Positions 1 to 9,379 are shown, counted from the first letter of the stretch. The stretch: 64,000 nucleotides of DNA from CAZNMF01 sp035547155 (GCA_035547155.1 DASZVJ010000034.1:8035-72034), one strand, 5' to 3'. The notes: generated by a model not told the origin, from the letters alone. Numbers and translations are program-made.

Positions 1-1128
1 GCGGGCGCGAGGCGCATCTCGCCGGATGGCCTCGAGTCGACGGATCGCGAGCTGTTGGAGCCGGCCTTCGACTTCACGTATCTGGACGCGCTGCGCGAGA
101 TCCGCGAAGACACGTGGCGCGGCGTCGCGCGCTTCTCGCGCCTGCAGGCGCTGGATCTGGCGCGCCTGTCCGATCGCCTGACGCTCACCAGCGCCGACGT
201 GGTCCTGTTTCACTCGACGACGCTCCTCGACGCCTTTGGCGCGGCGCAGTGGATGACGACGGGCCCCGATCGGGACGTGCCGGAGATCCGCTTCCTCTTC
301 CACGTCGCATTGGAACAAGAGGCGCGCTGGCTGAACGCGTCGGCTGACGCGGTACGGCACGCGTACGCCGTCGCGCTCGCGCTGCTCGACGACCGCGCGG
401 ACGGCCGCGTGCGACTGCTGGCACAGAACGACGCGCTCGCGAAAAGGCTCGAGCGCGCGTTCGACCGTCCCGTCGACGTGATGGGATTTCCCGTGCCGAG
501 CCGCCCGCGTGCCGTGAACCGCCTCACGCCGGCGCAGCCGCCGCGACTGCTCTACGCCGGCGAAGCACGCGCGGAGAAAGGCTTTGGCCTGCTGCCGGCG
601 ATGGCCGACGCTCTCGATCGCGAGCTACGCGACGGCCATCTGCGGATCGTCTGCCAGTCCATGCGCGGCGACATCGCGGACGCGCGCGTCGAGGCCGCAG
701 CTCGTGCGCTCGCGGCGCGGCCTGGCGTCGAGCTCATCGAACGCTTTCTGCCGTCCAACGAGTACGATGCGCTCGTCGCCGGCTGCGATCTCGTCCTGTT
801 GCCGTACGACGCCGCAGAGTACCGCGCGCGACTTTCGGCCGTGTTCGTCGACGCAACGTGCATAGGCGTGCCGGTCATCGTGCCCGACGGGACGTGGATG
901 AGCGGGCAGATCGCGGAAGGCGCCGGTGCCGGATGGACGTTCGCGTCGCTCGACGCGACGCGGATCGCGGACGTCATCCGCGGCGCGCTCACGTCGCTGC
1001 CCTCGATGAGGGACGCAGCTCGTCGCGCGTCCGATCGCGCGTGGCAGCAACACGATCCGCGCGTGGTGCTCGAGACGATTCTGCGATCGCAGGACGCGCC
1101 CCCCGCGAGAGAGAGCAAGTCTGCGTAG
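1..1128 (+). CDS. Glycosyltransferase, GT-B type (5' end outside window)
   Basis: The frame is open from the first base of the window, so the true start lies upstream and only the C-terminal 375 residues are seen. The last half reads as the GT-B donor-binding domain of family 4/1 glycosyltransferases. It has an LLYAGEARAEKGFGLLP stretch at the start of the second Rossmann fold, then a segment with VAGCDLVLLPYDAAEYRARLS and VPVIVPDG, the usual site that contacts the nucleotide-sugar diphosphate. It probably transfers a sugar to a surface glycan on the cytoplasmic side of the membrane. It converges on the minus-strand glycan genes that follow. Donor and acceptor cannot be read from the sequence. 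Confidence 0.8.
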   Translation, partial: AGARRISPDGLESTDRELLEPAFDFTYLDALREIREDTWRGVARFSRLQALDLARLSDRLTLTSADVVLFHSTTLLDAFGAAQWMTTGPDRDVPEIRFLFHVALEQEARWLNASADAVRHAYAVALALLDDRADGRVRLLAQNDALAKRLERAFDRPVDVMGFPVPSRPRAVNRLTPAQPPRLLYAGEARAEKGFGLLPAMADALDRELRDGHLRIVCQSMRGDIADARVEAAARALAARPGVELIERFLPSNEYDALVAGCDLVLLPYDAAEYRARLSAVFVDATCIGVPVIVPDGTWMSGQIAEGAGAGWTFASLDATRIADVIRGALTSLPSMRDAARRASDRAWQQHDPRVVLETILRSQDAPPARESKSA

Positions 1129-1144
1129 GGGCCGCCTCGACGGC

Positions 1145-1172
1145 GTAGCCCGTCGCCCGCAGCCCGAAGCCC
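1145..1172. repeat. Heptamer tandem repeat, four units of GNNGCCC
   Basis: Four consecutive 7-bp units (GTAGCCC, GTCGCCC, GCAGCCC, GAAGCCC) lie between two convergent genes. The unit length and copy number match the unrelated-sequence heptamer array at 33918-33945. Function is unknown. Confidence 0.6.
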
Positions 1173-1176
1173 GTAA

Positions 1177-2787
1177 CTACGCTGTCTGTGGCAGGACCGG
1201 CAGACGCGCGCGTCCGAGCGTGCGGCGGATCAGATCGGCCACGCCGTCCGTGCTCTTCTCGATGCAGTAGATGCGGTCGAAGATGTAGAAGAACTTCGCG
1301 ACGGTCGACGGCGCCGCGCGCCGGCCATCCGGGGTCAACGCCGTCTGGAGCGCGGCGCCAATCTGATCGAGATGGTGCACGTCGTGCGTGAAGCCGAGGC
1401 CGCCGTAGTACGCGTCGCCGAGGACGACCGTCTCCTTCCCCATCATCAGCGCCTCGAGCCCCGCCTGCGAGCACACCGTGACGCAGACGTCGCTCTGCCG
1501 GATCAGCCCGTACGTGTCGAACCGGTTGTCGTGATCGATCACGCAGCGATCCGATTTCGACGCGAGCTCCCAGAACGATCGATCCTCCCGCAGCGCGTCG
1601 ATCGTGAGGCCTTCGTACGAGAACTCCGCGGGCGGAAAACGCCGGCGCATCATCGGGCTGCCAGGGCGCTCGCGCGGGTGAATCTTCAGGACGAACGTGC
1701 AGCCGTTGGCGAGCGCCCACCGTGCAGTGGTCTTGATGGCTTCGACCTGCGATCCGACGCGCGAGTTGAAGAGAATCGACGAGTCCGTGAGCACGTTGGC
1801 CAGATAGAGCACCGTCCGTCCCGGCGTCGTCGAGCCCGGCCACTGCGTTTGCGGGGATCGATGATCGTCGCGCTTGCCCTCCTTGACCGACGACAGATAG
1901 GCGCGCACGTGCGCGGCGGCGTCATCCGCGTCCACCAGATCGGCCCAGCGCCAGTAGTAGTTGCGCGCGGGAATCTTGTTGACGGCGATGCCCGCGAGGT
2001 CGTCCCAGACCATGCGCGCGCTGTTGAAGCTGTTCTCGAGCGCAAGCACGCGAATCCCTCGAAGCACCGCGAGATAGCGATACACCGCGCCCAGCGTGAT
2101 GTGGCCCTGCGGAATGACGATGGCATCGGGCCGCACGCGATCGAGCGCGCGGCTCACGACCTTGGCGGCCGCGGCGGCGCAGCGCATGTGCTCCTCGATC
2201 GATTGCCAGTGCTGCGCATTTTCCAGATCGAGCCGATCCGGCGTCACGCGCAGCGTCACGCACGTGTCGAACACGCTCGCGTCGTACAGCGGCACGCCGC
2301 AGTACCGGATAGTCCGGTAGTTCTCGCGATCGATTGCGACCGAAACGGGCGGCCGCGTGTGCGCGACACGTGCGGACACATAGCGAATACCCGCCTCCTC
2401 GCACGATTGCCGCAGCCGCGCGTAGTCGACGCCGAACCAGTAGTCCTCGAGTTGCATCACGACGGCCTGAGACGCGCTCGGAGGCTGCCGTCTGAGGATC
2501 GACACCGCGTGGCCCGCCCACGCGAACTCTTCTTCGTTGACCAGGCCGAGGCTCTCCAGCTGCGCGCAGATCTCGTCGTGCGCGCTGCTGGCGATGGCGA
2601 CGAACAAGCCGCGGGACAGCTCGGCCTCGAGGGCCTGCGGATTCCGCACCGGCAGGCCTTCGACGATGCGTCCCCACTTCCCGGGATCGTTGTCGACGAT
2701 GTACGACACCGGCAGATCGGCCGGCCAGTCGCGAAGCGCCAGCCGGCCGCCTTCGGAGGCGCCGAAGATGACGATGGTCGGTGTCAT
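1177..2787 (-). CDS. Capsule polysaccharide synthase-like protein (KpsC/KpsS-type fold)
   Basis: 536 residues from the ATG at 2787, chosen because it overlaps the upstream gene's stop (ATGA) and because the preceding in-frame residues look non-coding. The N-terminus (IVIFGASEGGRLAL, then YIVDNDPGKWG) resembles the Rossmann-like sugar-binding domain found in front of PglD-type proteins. The C-terminal part carries FVLKIHPRERPG, then VIDHDNRFDTYGLIRQSD and SQAGLEALMMGKETVVLGD. That is the pattern of capsule synthesis and export proteins and CDP-glycerol or Kdo transferases, where a His/Pro and a Gly-x-Glu-Ala segment bind the nucleotide donor. It is probably a cytoplasmic transferase for a surface polysaccharide. 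The family is fairly clear; substrate is unknown. Confidence 0.65.
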   Translation of the reverse strand: MTPTIVIFGASEGGRLALRDWPADLPVSYIVDNDPGKWGRIVEGLPVRNPQALEAELSRGLFVAIASSAHDEICAQLESLGLVNEEEFAWAGHAVSILRRQPPSASQAVVMQLEDYWFGVDYARLRQSCEEAGIRYVSARVAHTRPPVSVAIDRENYRTIRYCGVPLYDASVFDTCVTLRVTPDRLDLENAQHWQSIEEHMRCAAAAAKVVSRALDRVRPDAIVIPQGHITLGAVYRYLAVLRGIRVLALENSFNSARMVWDDLAGIAVNKIPARNYYWRWADLVDADDAAAHVRAYLSSVKEGKRDDHRSPQTQWPGSTTPGRTVLYLANVLTDSSILFNSRVGSQVEAIKTTARWALANGCTFVLKIHPRERPGSPMMRRRFPPAEFSYEGLTIDALREDRSFWELASKSDRCVIDHDNRFDTYGLIRQSDVCVTVCSQAGLEALMMGKETVVLGDAYYGGLGFTHDVHHLDQIGAALQTALTPDGRRAAPSTVAKFFYIFDRIYCIEKSTDGVADLIRRTLGRARLPVLPQTA

Positions 2788-3812
2788 GAGACGCGCGCGT
2801 AATCCGCGCGTGCAGGCGCCGTGAGACGTGACGGCCGATGGCGCTGCACGAGCGCAGCCACTTCCGCGACGCCATGACTCGTCCGAAGCACGGTTTGCGC
2901 GCGCAGCGCCCGCGCTTCGCGCTCGGCGGGTGTCGCGGCACGGACGGCGCGCAGTGCCGCCGCCACTTGATCGGCCGACGAATAGGCGCAACGCTGGCCG
3001 TCCGCATAATACGAGGGATCGCTGCAGAAGACTTGCGGCACCATCTCGTGCGCGATCGGCCAGCTATCGGCGGCCCGCACGAGGTCGCAGTGTCCACCCC
3101 ACGCGTTGGCGACGACAGGCAGTCCGGCAAGCACCGCTTCGGCGACGGGCAGTCCGAGACCTTCGCCGAGACTGGCCGTGACGTATGCGTCGTGACGCCG
3201 GTACAGCGACAAGAGATCGCTGCGATCCAGATGATCGGCGATGAGCACGATGTCCGTGCGCGGCGGCCGCCACGTACACGACGGCGAGACCTTCAGCGTC
3301 AGCATCGCGTCGCCGCTCGCGGGAAACGCGCGCATGAAGCCGTCGATCAGCAGATGGAAGCCCTTGCGAAAATGGGCCTCGCCGATCGACAGCAACCGGA
3401 ACGGCGGCGGCGCCGTCCACGAGGTCTTCGGCGGCATCCGCCGCGCGGCGACGGGCGGCGGCACGAAGTCGATCGGCGCCGTGACACCGGACGCGCGGAG
3501 CGTCGACGCGACGTGCGTCGACGGCGCCCAGACCGACTGGAACGTGTTGAGCGCGGCGACCCACGGCGCGGGATATCGATCCCACTCGTGGAACACGACC
3601 GCCGTGTTCAGCGCGTCAGGAACGGGCCGCAGCAGCGGACCGATGGTGTGGTGCACGACCCACGCGCCCGGCAACGGACTGCGATCGGCGGCCGCGTACG
3701 GCATGTCGAGCACGCCGATGCCGGCCTCCGTAAACGCCTCGCGATAGAGCTCCGCCGCCTCGACGTAGCTCGGCCGATCCCGATCGACGAGAAAGATTGC
3801 CTGCCGGTCCAT
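2784..3812 (-). CDS. Glycosyltransferase family 4-like protein
   Basis: 342 residues from the ATG at 3812; an upstream GTG at 3845 would add 11 unconvincing residues. The middle holds FRLLSIGEAHFRKGFHLLIDGFMRAF, the start of the GT-B donor domain. It is followed by SLYRRHDAYVTASLGEGLGLPVAEAVLAGLPVVANAWGG, the E-x7-E-like donor-binding signature of family 4 enzymes. Its stop overlaps the start of the capsule-synthase-like gene by four bases, so the two are translationally coupled. It probably adds one sugar in the same surface-glycan pathway. Donor specificity is not visible. Confidence 0.8.
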   Translation of the reverse strand: MDRQAIFLVDRDRPSYVEAAELYREAFTEAGIGVLDMPYAAADRSPLPGAWVVHHTIGPLLRPVPDALNTAVVFHEWDRYPAPWVAALNTFQSVWAPSTHVASTLRASGVTAPIDFVPPPVAARRMPPKTSWTAPPPFRLLSIGEAHFRKGFHLLIDGFMRAFPASGDAMLTLKVSPSCTWRPPRTDIVLIADHLDRSDLLSLYRRHDAYVTASLGEGLGLPVAEAVLAGLPVVANAWGGHCDLVRAADSWPIAHEMVPQVFCSDPSYYADGQRCAYSSADQVAAALRAVRAATPAEREARALRAQTVLRTSHGVAEVAALVQRHRPSRLTAPARADYARVS

Positions 3813-3972
3813 ACGGAGCCTGCGGCAGTGCAAGGCACGGACCACCCGCCGCGTGGGCGTCGCCGCGCGCAGAATAGCGAGAGATCGGGGCGATTGACGA
3901 CGAGAGGGACGTGAACGTGGGCGCCCGACCGACAGGATGTCGGTGAGCCGACAATCGAATCCTTTCGGAGCG

Positions 3973-3990
3973 GCGGACCGTTAGGTCCGC
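3973..3990 (-). terminator. Hairpin at the 3' end of the DUF115 gene
   Basis: A perfect 7-bp stem (GCGGACC / GGTCCGC) with a 4-base loop that contains part of the stop codon of the preceding gene. There is no clear T-run on the minus strand, so termination is likely weak or factor-assisted. Confidence 0.35.
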
Positions 3991-6900
3991 CCGCTGCGGC
4001 CGCGGTCCTCCGAAAAGCGATTTAGCTGGTCAACGAAGTGCTCGAAGATCAGGACCTGATCGTCGACGGTGCCGACGACGAGCGAACGGCCGGCCCAGAC
4101 CGCGCGAAACGGATAGTAGGCCGTGAGAAACAACGTCGTACCGCCTGCGCCTTCGAGCGTGACGAGGTCCGCCTCGGGATATGTCGTCGCGATCCAGCCC
4201 GGTCCCGTGGACCGAGAGCCAGACGCACCGTATGGGCCGAGCGCGCGCGGCTCGAGACCGCGCGCCGGATGCCAGAGCCATCCTTCCGTCAGCAGACGCC
4301 GTTCGTACGACGTGCTCGTCGGGCGTGTCGACGGATCGAGCAAGAGTCCCGCCTCGCTTGGGCGCAGATCGAAGCACGTGAGATCGGCCGTGAGCTCGAC
4401 GCGTGCGTCGCCCGGCGCCCACGATGCGAGCCCGCGATCGGGACGCACGTCGGCCGGCAGAAATCCCCAATACACGCGATCGTTCCACCACGCGCCCCAC
4501 GACGGATTGAACGGGAGATCCTCGATCGTGGGCTCGCCATGCGCGGATCGCCGGTACATCACGTACGGCGCACCGGCAGGCGTGATGGCGCGTCCGTTCG
4601 CCCACGCGACGGCGCCATCATCCCCGAACGGCAGCTCGGAGAGAATCGGCCGCGGCCACCGACGATGCGGCGTGATGCGTCCGTCCTCGTCGACGACGAC
4701 GCTCTCGGTGCCGTTCATGGGCACGCAGATCACACCGCGATCGATCGCGTAGGCGACCGTCCATCGGCGATAGCGATCGGTGAACAGCACGCGAGGACGC
4801 GCGACAATCGCCGGCGGCACGATCGATCGCGGCGCGCCCGATCGATGGACGATCGACGCACGGATCGTCGGTGAGGCGATGGCCGGCAGATCGACGCGAT
4901 CGTCAGCATGCGCACGCACGACGCCAGTCATGACGCGCCCGAGCGCCGACTCCGCGATCGGCAACGACACATCGAAGGCCGTCGTTGTTCCGCCAAGCTC
5001 GACACGGAACGAGACGTCGATGCCGTCCGTCGCGCGACGGGTCTCCATCGCCGCGCGCGACGCCGCCTCGAGGCCGAGCAGGCGCTCGAGTGGATCGCGG
5101 ATCGCATCGTCTGCCTCGAGGCGCGACCAGCATTCGAGCCATTCACGGATCAGCGACACGCCGGCATACGGCGTACGTGGCCGCGATGCCGCGTCGACAA
5201 ATGCGTCGCCGGCCGCCTCTCGGCGATCGCCGTCATCGCGCGGCTGCACCGTACGCGCGAAAAACGCCGTCTCCACGCCATCTGCACGATCGCGCCAGGC
5301 GCGCGCGAGCAATGCCTCGATGATCGCGACCCGCCAGCGCAGCGTCTCGGGCCAGTCATACACCGCCGTCGCCGGATCGGCCGCCTTGGTCTTGCGCACG
5401 ACCGGTCTGTCACCGATGAGGGCCAGCTCCTCGCGCACGTGCGAAAGCAACGCCGCGGCTTCGCGCAGCCATCGCTCGCGGTCGGCCATCGCCGGTTCGA
5501 TCTCATCAGGACCGGCACCGGACACTGGCGCTGGCATGCCGTTCATCGCGGCGCGCAGACGCGCCAGCGATTCAGGAAGCTGACTCACGATCTCCATCGA
5601 GCACGCGGACGACGTCGTCGAAGACGACATTGCGTCGGCCGAATCGCCGGGCAGCTTGGAGCGGCCGTCCAATTCACGCAGCGCGTCGTCGATCGCGGCG
5701 CTCAGCACAGCCGGATCGAATCCGTCACCGCTGAACTCTGCCCATCGCGCCAGCAGCGGCGTCGACGTGCCAGCGGACATCGCGTCACGGGTCCCGCGCA
5801 AGGACGTCGCGAGATCGGGCACCCGCGCATGCACGCGCGGGCGGGCACACGCGGCGATGGCCGGCACGTCGATCGCGCGCGTCAGCGCCGTCTCGACCGA
5901 TCCCTGCTCGATGCCGCTGCCCACGAGAATGCCGCCACCCGTCGCGTTGATCACCCGCCGGCCTGATCGCTGCACGCGCGCGACGAGCCAGTCCCTGAAC
6001 GACACGAGCGCGGGCGTGGTCTCGACGTCCCGGCCGTCCACGTCTTTCGCCGTCACGCGCGGCGCCGCAGAAATCTGCCGCTGCCAGACGTCCTCGAGCC
6101 GGACGGCGCGCGCCGTGTCCAGCGCCCAGTCGAGCTCGTACGTCGTCCCGCGCGCATACGGCCGTCCGCCGGGAAACGACAGATCGGCGCCGACGATGAC
6201 GATGGGATCGCAGCCGGCAAGGACGGCGACCTGAAACGCCGCCGTGAGCACGGAGCCCCAGACGTCGATTTGTCCGACGTCGATGCCGAGCGCGTTGAGC
6301 CACGGCCACGGCTCGTGATTCGACACGCGATACCAGAACGTCCGCTCCTCGAACACACGTGTGGCTCGACGATCAATCGCCGACTCGCTCACGAGCCACG
6401 TGCTCGCGCACGCGGGCAGCGACAGAAAATGGCGCGCGTTCAGCTCGCTTGGGTCGACGCCGACCACGAGCGGCGGCGCGATGCCGCTCGCGAGCAGCGG
6501 CCGCAGCGCCGTGTCGCACGCGATGAGCAGCGCGCGTCGATCGACGTCGCGCAACCGCGGCAGCGCGCGATCCAGCGACGGACCGGCCGCCGCGATCACC
6601 GCGGGTACGCCGCGATAGACATCCGTCAGATCGCGCATGTCGCAGCCGCGCGCGATCGACGGGACATTGCGAATCGCGTTGGCGAGATACCGTGGCGCAA
6701 ACTTCCGGCGTGCTTCGCGATTGCTCGCGACGCCGAGCAGGATCTTCTTGAGAACCTGGGCGGCCTGCTTCGCGGCCGGCGTCGGCTTCAGCTGCGGATG
6801 CAGCAGCACCGGTGGCGATCCGGACGTGCTCGGAAAAATGCGCCAGGCTTCGTCGGCGCCGGAGTAATCCGGACCGGCGAGATACGCGAGGCGCTCGCCT

Positions 6901-7130
6901 TGGCGCCAGGCTGACCACGTGGCCGACGCGAGGAATATCTGCGCCGCAGCCGGATCCGGCTCGAGCACGAGCACGTGCGTGTCCGGCGCGTGGCGGGCCA
7001 GGGCGTCGAGCACGTCGCCGTCACCGCCGCCGACCAGCACGATGACGGCGGGCACGGCCGCGCCCTTGAGCTGGGCCGTGAGCCATCGCCACGCGGCGGT
7101 GATTCGTTCTTCGTCGTTTCGAGCGGTCAC
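3981..7130 (-). CDS. DUF115/Maf-like motility-glycosylation protein with C-terminal propeller-like domain
   Basis: 1049 residues. Residues about 30-45 (VLVGGGDGDVLDAL) start a Rossmann-like region. About 170-330 is the MptE-like DUF115 domain, with PAVIAAAGPSLDRALP, ALLIACDTALRPLL, PLVVGVDPSE and a later IVIVGADLSFPGG. This domain is the core of the Maf family (known for adding nonulosonic acids to flagellin) and of 6-hydroxymethylpterin pyrophosphokinases. A middle region of about 300 residues is rich in Arg, Ala and Glu. From about 740 to the end, repeated short beta-rich segments with W-W-N, Y-W-G-F, G-W-L-W and VVGTVDDQV turns look like a beta-propeller. Canonical Maf proteins do not have this part. 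The neighbours are glycosyltransferases and a sugar O-methyltransferase, which supports a glycan role. No flagellin gene lies in the window, so the acceptor is open. Confidence 0.7.
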   Translation of the reverse strand: MTARNDEERITAAWRWLTAQLKGAAVPAVIVLVGGGDGDVLDALARHAPDTHVLVLEPDPAAAQIFLASATWSAWRQGERLAYLAGPDYSGADEAWRIFPSTSGSPPVLLHPQLKPTPAAKQAAQVLKKILLGVASNREARRKFAPRYLANAIRNVPSIARGCDMRDLTDVYRGVPAVIAAAGPSLDRALPRLRDVDRRALLIACDTALRPLLASGIAPPLVVGVDPSELNARHFLSLPACASTWLVSESAIDRRATRVFEERTFWYRVSNHEPWPWLNALGIDVGQIDVWGSVLTAAFQVAVLAGCDPIVIVGADLSFPGGRPYARGTTYELDWALDTARAVRLEDVWQRQISAAPRVTAKDVDGRDVETTPALVSFRDWLVARVQRSGRRVINATGGGILVGSGIEQGSVETALTRAIDVPAIAACARPRVHARVPDLATSLRGTRDAMSAGTSTPLLARWAEFSGDGFDPAVLSAAIDDALRELDGRSKLPGDSADAMSSSTTSSACSMEIVSQLPESLARLRAAMNGMPAPVSGAGPDEIEPAMADRERWLREAAALLSHVREELALIGDRPVVRKTKAADPATAVYDWPETLRWRVAIIEALLARAWRDRADGVETAFFARTVQPRDDGDRREAAGDAFVDAASRPRTPYAGVSLIREWLECWSRLEADDAIRDPLERLLGLEAASRAAMETRRATDGIDVSFRVELGGTTTAFDVSLPIAESALGRVMTGVVRAHADDRVDLPAIASPTIRASIVHRSGAPRSIVPPAIVARPRVLFTDRYRRWTVAYAIDRGVICVPMNGTESVVVDEDGRITPHRRWPRPILSELPFGDDGAVAWANGRAITPAGAPYVMYRRSAHGEPTIEDLPFNPSWGAWWNDRVYWGFLPADVRPDRGLASWAPGDARVELTADLTCFDLRPSEAGLLLDPSTRPTSTSYERRLLTEGWLWHPARGLEPRALGPYGASGSRSTGPGWIATTYPEADLVTLEGAGGTTLFLTAYYPFRAVWAGRSLVVGTVDDQVLIFEHFVDQLNRFSEDRGRSGRT

Positions 7131-7184
7131 GAGATGGTGAATCCGTGTCGCGTGCGTGTGGCGCCCATGCGTCGTGCAACGGAT

Positions 7185-7958
7185 CTACGTTGACGGCCGG
7201 CCGGGCTCGCGCACGATGAGCGCCGCTTCCGGATCGACGCCGTAGCGCTCGCGCACGTCCTTGATCGAGATGAACTCATCGAAATGCCGGATGATATCGC
7301 CGATTTTGCCGATCCAGTCGAATTGCATGCCCGTCTGCATGCAGAGCTCGTAGAGCGCTTTCCATTCGCCTTGCTCCCAACTCGTGTAGCTGACCAGCTC
7401 GTCGAAGACGATGACCGTGCCGGCCTGCAGGCGCGCGCCCAGCGCATCGAAGATCGTCTTCGTCGAGGAATACAAATCGCAGTCGACGTGCATGAACGCG
7501 ATGGGCTCGTGCGCGATCTGCAGGAAGGGCGGCAGCGTCTGATCGAACCAGCCCTTGATCAACACGACGTTGTCCGCGACCTCCGGCATGACACCGCCGC
7601 GATCGAACGCCGAGGCCTTCTCGAATTGGCCGAAGCCGCGATCCCAATCTTCCGGCAGGCCCTGGAAGCTGTCGAAGCCGAACACCGCACGGCGCGTATG
7701 CTCCGCAATCGTGTTGATCGAGGAGCCGCTCCACACGCCGAACTCGAGCCACAACCCCTTCGGGATGTTCAGCTCGTCCTTGTGGTCGAGCATGTAGCGC
7801 AGCAGCCGCCCTGGCTTGTATTTGCCGGCAATCGGGATGCGCGGCACCGCGTTCATGCGGGACAGCTCGATGTCCGTGAACTGCGCGAGCGTCAGACTGC
7901 GCGCATTCGGCCTCGTCCAGTAGCCAGGTTCCTGCGAAATCGGGATCAACGTGCCCAC
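7185..7958 (-). CDS. TylF/MycF-family O-methyltransferase
   Basis: 257 residues from a GTG at 7958; an internal ATG at 7856 is an alternative start. The class I SAM-binding motif is read as LEFGVWSGSSINTIAE. It is followed by VFGFDSFQGLPEDW, typical of the TylF (macrocin O-methyltransferase) family. Metal-binding acidic residues occur in FMHVDCDLYSSTKTIF and VIVFDEL. Such enzymes methylate sugar hydroxyls in antibiotics and in surface polysaccharides. It follows the DUF115 gene upstream on the same strand, so it probably methylates a residue of the same glycan. Confidence 0.8.
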   Translation of the reverse strand: MGTLIPISQEPGYWTRPNARSLTLAQFTDIELSRMNAVPRIPIAGKYKPGRLLRYMLDHKDELNIPKGLWLEFGVWSGSSINTIAEHTRRAVFGFDSFQGLPEDWDRGFGQFEKASAFDRGGVMPEVADNVVLIKGWFDQTLPPFLQIAHEPIAFMHVDCDLYSSTKTIFDALGARLQAGTVIVFDELVSYTSWEQGEWKALYELCMQTGMQFDWIGKIGDIIRHFDEFISIKDVRERYGVDPEAALIVREPGRPST

Positions 7959-7964
7959 GCCGGA

Positions 7965-8309
7965 CTATGCAATCCGAAAATAGAAATGATCGTGATTGCG
8001 GCACTTGGGATTGAACGCCGCATGACACGCCGGACAGTGCGCGCCGCTGTCGAGGTACGCGCGGATGGTCAGCTCGGCACCGCACGCGCCGCAGCGGATT
8101 ACGGGCTGATCCCACGCCTCGGCCGGCCAGACATCCGCGTCGTGATCGGCGAGCGCCTCGTGACAGTCCTTGCACGCGTAGTAGACGCCGCAGCACTTCA
8201 TCTTGATGGCGACGATATCCGTCGGGCCGTGGAAATGCGCGCAGCGGCTCTGCGCGTCCATGTCGACCCCGCGGACGTCGTCGATCGTCGCCGGCACGTC
8301 AGTCGCCAC
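7965..8309 (-). CDS. CHY-type zinc-finger protein
   Basis: 114 residues from a GTG at 8309, overlapping the upstream GH18 gene by 11 bases. A dense set of Cys and His residues is visible: RCAHFHG, KMKCCGVYYACKDCHEAL, RCGACGAEL, HCPACHAAFNPKCRNH. The order C-x-H, CC-x4-C-x2-CH, C-x2-C, C-x2-CH matches the CHY zinc-finger family, which binds three zinc ions. Bacterial and fungal members such as Hot13 help with zinc or redox handling, but the role here is unknown. Confidence 0.85.
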   Translation of the reverse strand: MATDVPATIDDVRGVDMDAQSRCAHFHGPTDIVAIKMKCCGVYYACKDCHEALADHDADVWPAEAWDQPVIRCGACGAELTIRAYLDSGAHCPACHAAFNPKCRNHDHFYFRIA

Positions 8310-9342
8310 CGTTGCGGCGCGGCGCCGGCGGCGGGATGCGCGGCGCGGCGGGATCGAGATTCCGCTGGATGACCTTCAGCAGCGAGTGCGGCGAGGCCGG
8401 ATCGTCCTGCGTCAGCTCCCAGATCATCGCGCCGCCGTACTGCGCGCTGAGCTGCGTGAGACGCGCGACGGTGTTCTCGCCCTGATAGGTGAAGACGGCG
8501 CCGTCGCGGTACGCGCCGCCGCCGACGGTGTCGACCGCCCACGCGTTCGGATAGCTCGCGAGCAGCGTGCTGTAGTTGTGGAAGCCGATGCCCAGCGTCA
8601 GCTTGTCCTTCGGCACGTGCTTGACGTTCGCCCACCACGCCATGTCGGCGACGCTGCGATCGTACGATCCGTAGATCATCACGTTCACGATGTCGAAGAA
8701 CGGCAGGACGTCGTCTTGCGTGCCGGCCTGGATGTACTGCGCGACAGCCGCAGTGACGAGCCTGCCCTTCGGCTTCAGCGTGGCCGCGAGCGTCCTGACG
8801 AACGTCGTGAACGGGACGCCCATCTGCGTCGGCTGCTCGACGTCCACGTCGACGCCGTCGATGCCGTGCGCGTCGAGGTACGCGTCGATCGCGGCCGTGA
8901 GCTCGGCGGACAAACCCGCGTTGTAGAACTGCATGATGCGGCGATCGCCGCCGTCGCCGCCGATCGAGATCAGCACCTTCGTCCCGTGCGCGTGCGCCGC
9001 GTCCACGATCGCCTTCAACGCATCGTCGGTCAACGAAGCGTTCGCGGCCAGCGTCATGTCGCTCTTCGCCGTGCACGCGCCATCGCACAACGGCGGATTG
9101 ACGAACGCGAGATTGAGATGCGTCATCTTCTCGAAATCGAGCGTCTTCGCAACGGCGCTCCAATCGAGGTTCTTGTAGACGCCGAGATAGCCGACCAGAT
9201 ACGGGTGCGGATTGGGCGGGCCGTCCGGAATCTGGCAGGCACACGGCGCGGCATTCTGCGCGCGAAGGACGGTGACGCCGCAGATGACAGTCGCGGCAAC
9301 GGCGAGCGACAGCGCGATCGTTCGAGTACGCGTGATGACCAT
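8299..9342 (-). CDS. Secreted glycoside hydrolase family 18 (chitinase-like)
   Basis: 347 residues. The N-terminus (RTRTIALSLAVAATVICGVTVLRAQ) is a signal peptide. The GH18 barrel follows. SIGG around residue 126 is the family SxGG motif, and DGVDVDVE at residues 162-169 is the DxxDxDxE catalytic motif with E169 as the acid. Late motifs (LTLGIGFHNYS, GGAMIWELTQDDP) match the strand-7/8 region that holds the conserved Trp. It probably cleaves beta-1,4-N-acetylglucosamine linkages outside the cytoplasm. It is shorter than multidomain chitinases and has no visible carbohydrate-binding module. Confidence 0.85.
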   Translation of the reverse strand: MVITRTRTIALSLAVAATVICGVTVLRAQNAAPCACQIPDGPPNPHPYLVGYLGVYKNLDWSAVAKTLDFEKMTHLNLAFVNPPLCDGACTAKSDMTLAANASLTDDALKAIVDAAHAHGTKVLISIGGDGGDRRIMQFYNAGLSAELTAAIDAYLDAHGIDGVDVDVEQPTQMGVPFTTFVRTLAATLKPKGRLVTAAVAQYIQAGTQDDVLPFFDIVNVMIYGSYDRSVADMAWWANVKHVPKDKLTLGIGFHNYSTLLASYPNAWAVDTVGGGAYRDGAVFTYQGENTVARLTQLSAQYGGAMIWELTQDDPASPHSLLKVIQRNLDPAAPRIPPPAPRRNGGD

Positions 9343-9379
9343 GGCAGGCGCGCCTCAGGACGCGCCGGCCGTGAACGTA

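Noticed and set aside
1372..2802. Plus-strand frame of 476 codons over the capsule-synthase-like gene
   Set aside because: Antisense shadow; Val/Arg/His-rich with no motif.
3846..3980. Possible small gene between the glycosyltransferase and the DUF115 gene
   Set aside because: No start with a ribosome-binding site and no frame with normal composition; only the hairpin at 3973-3990 stands out.
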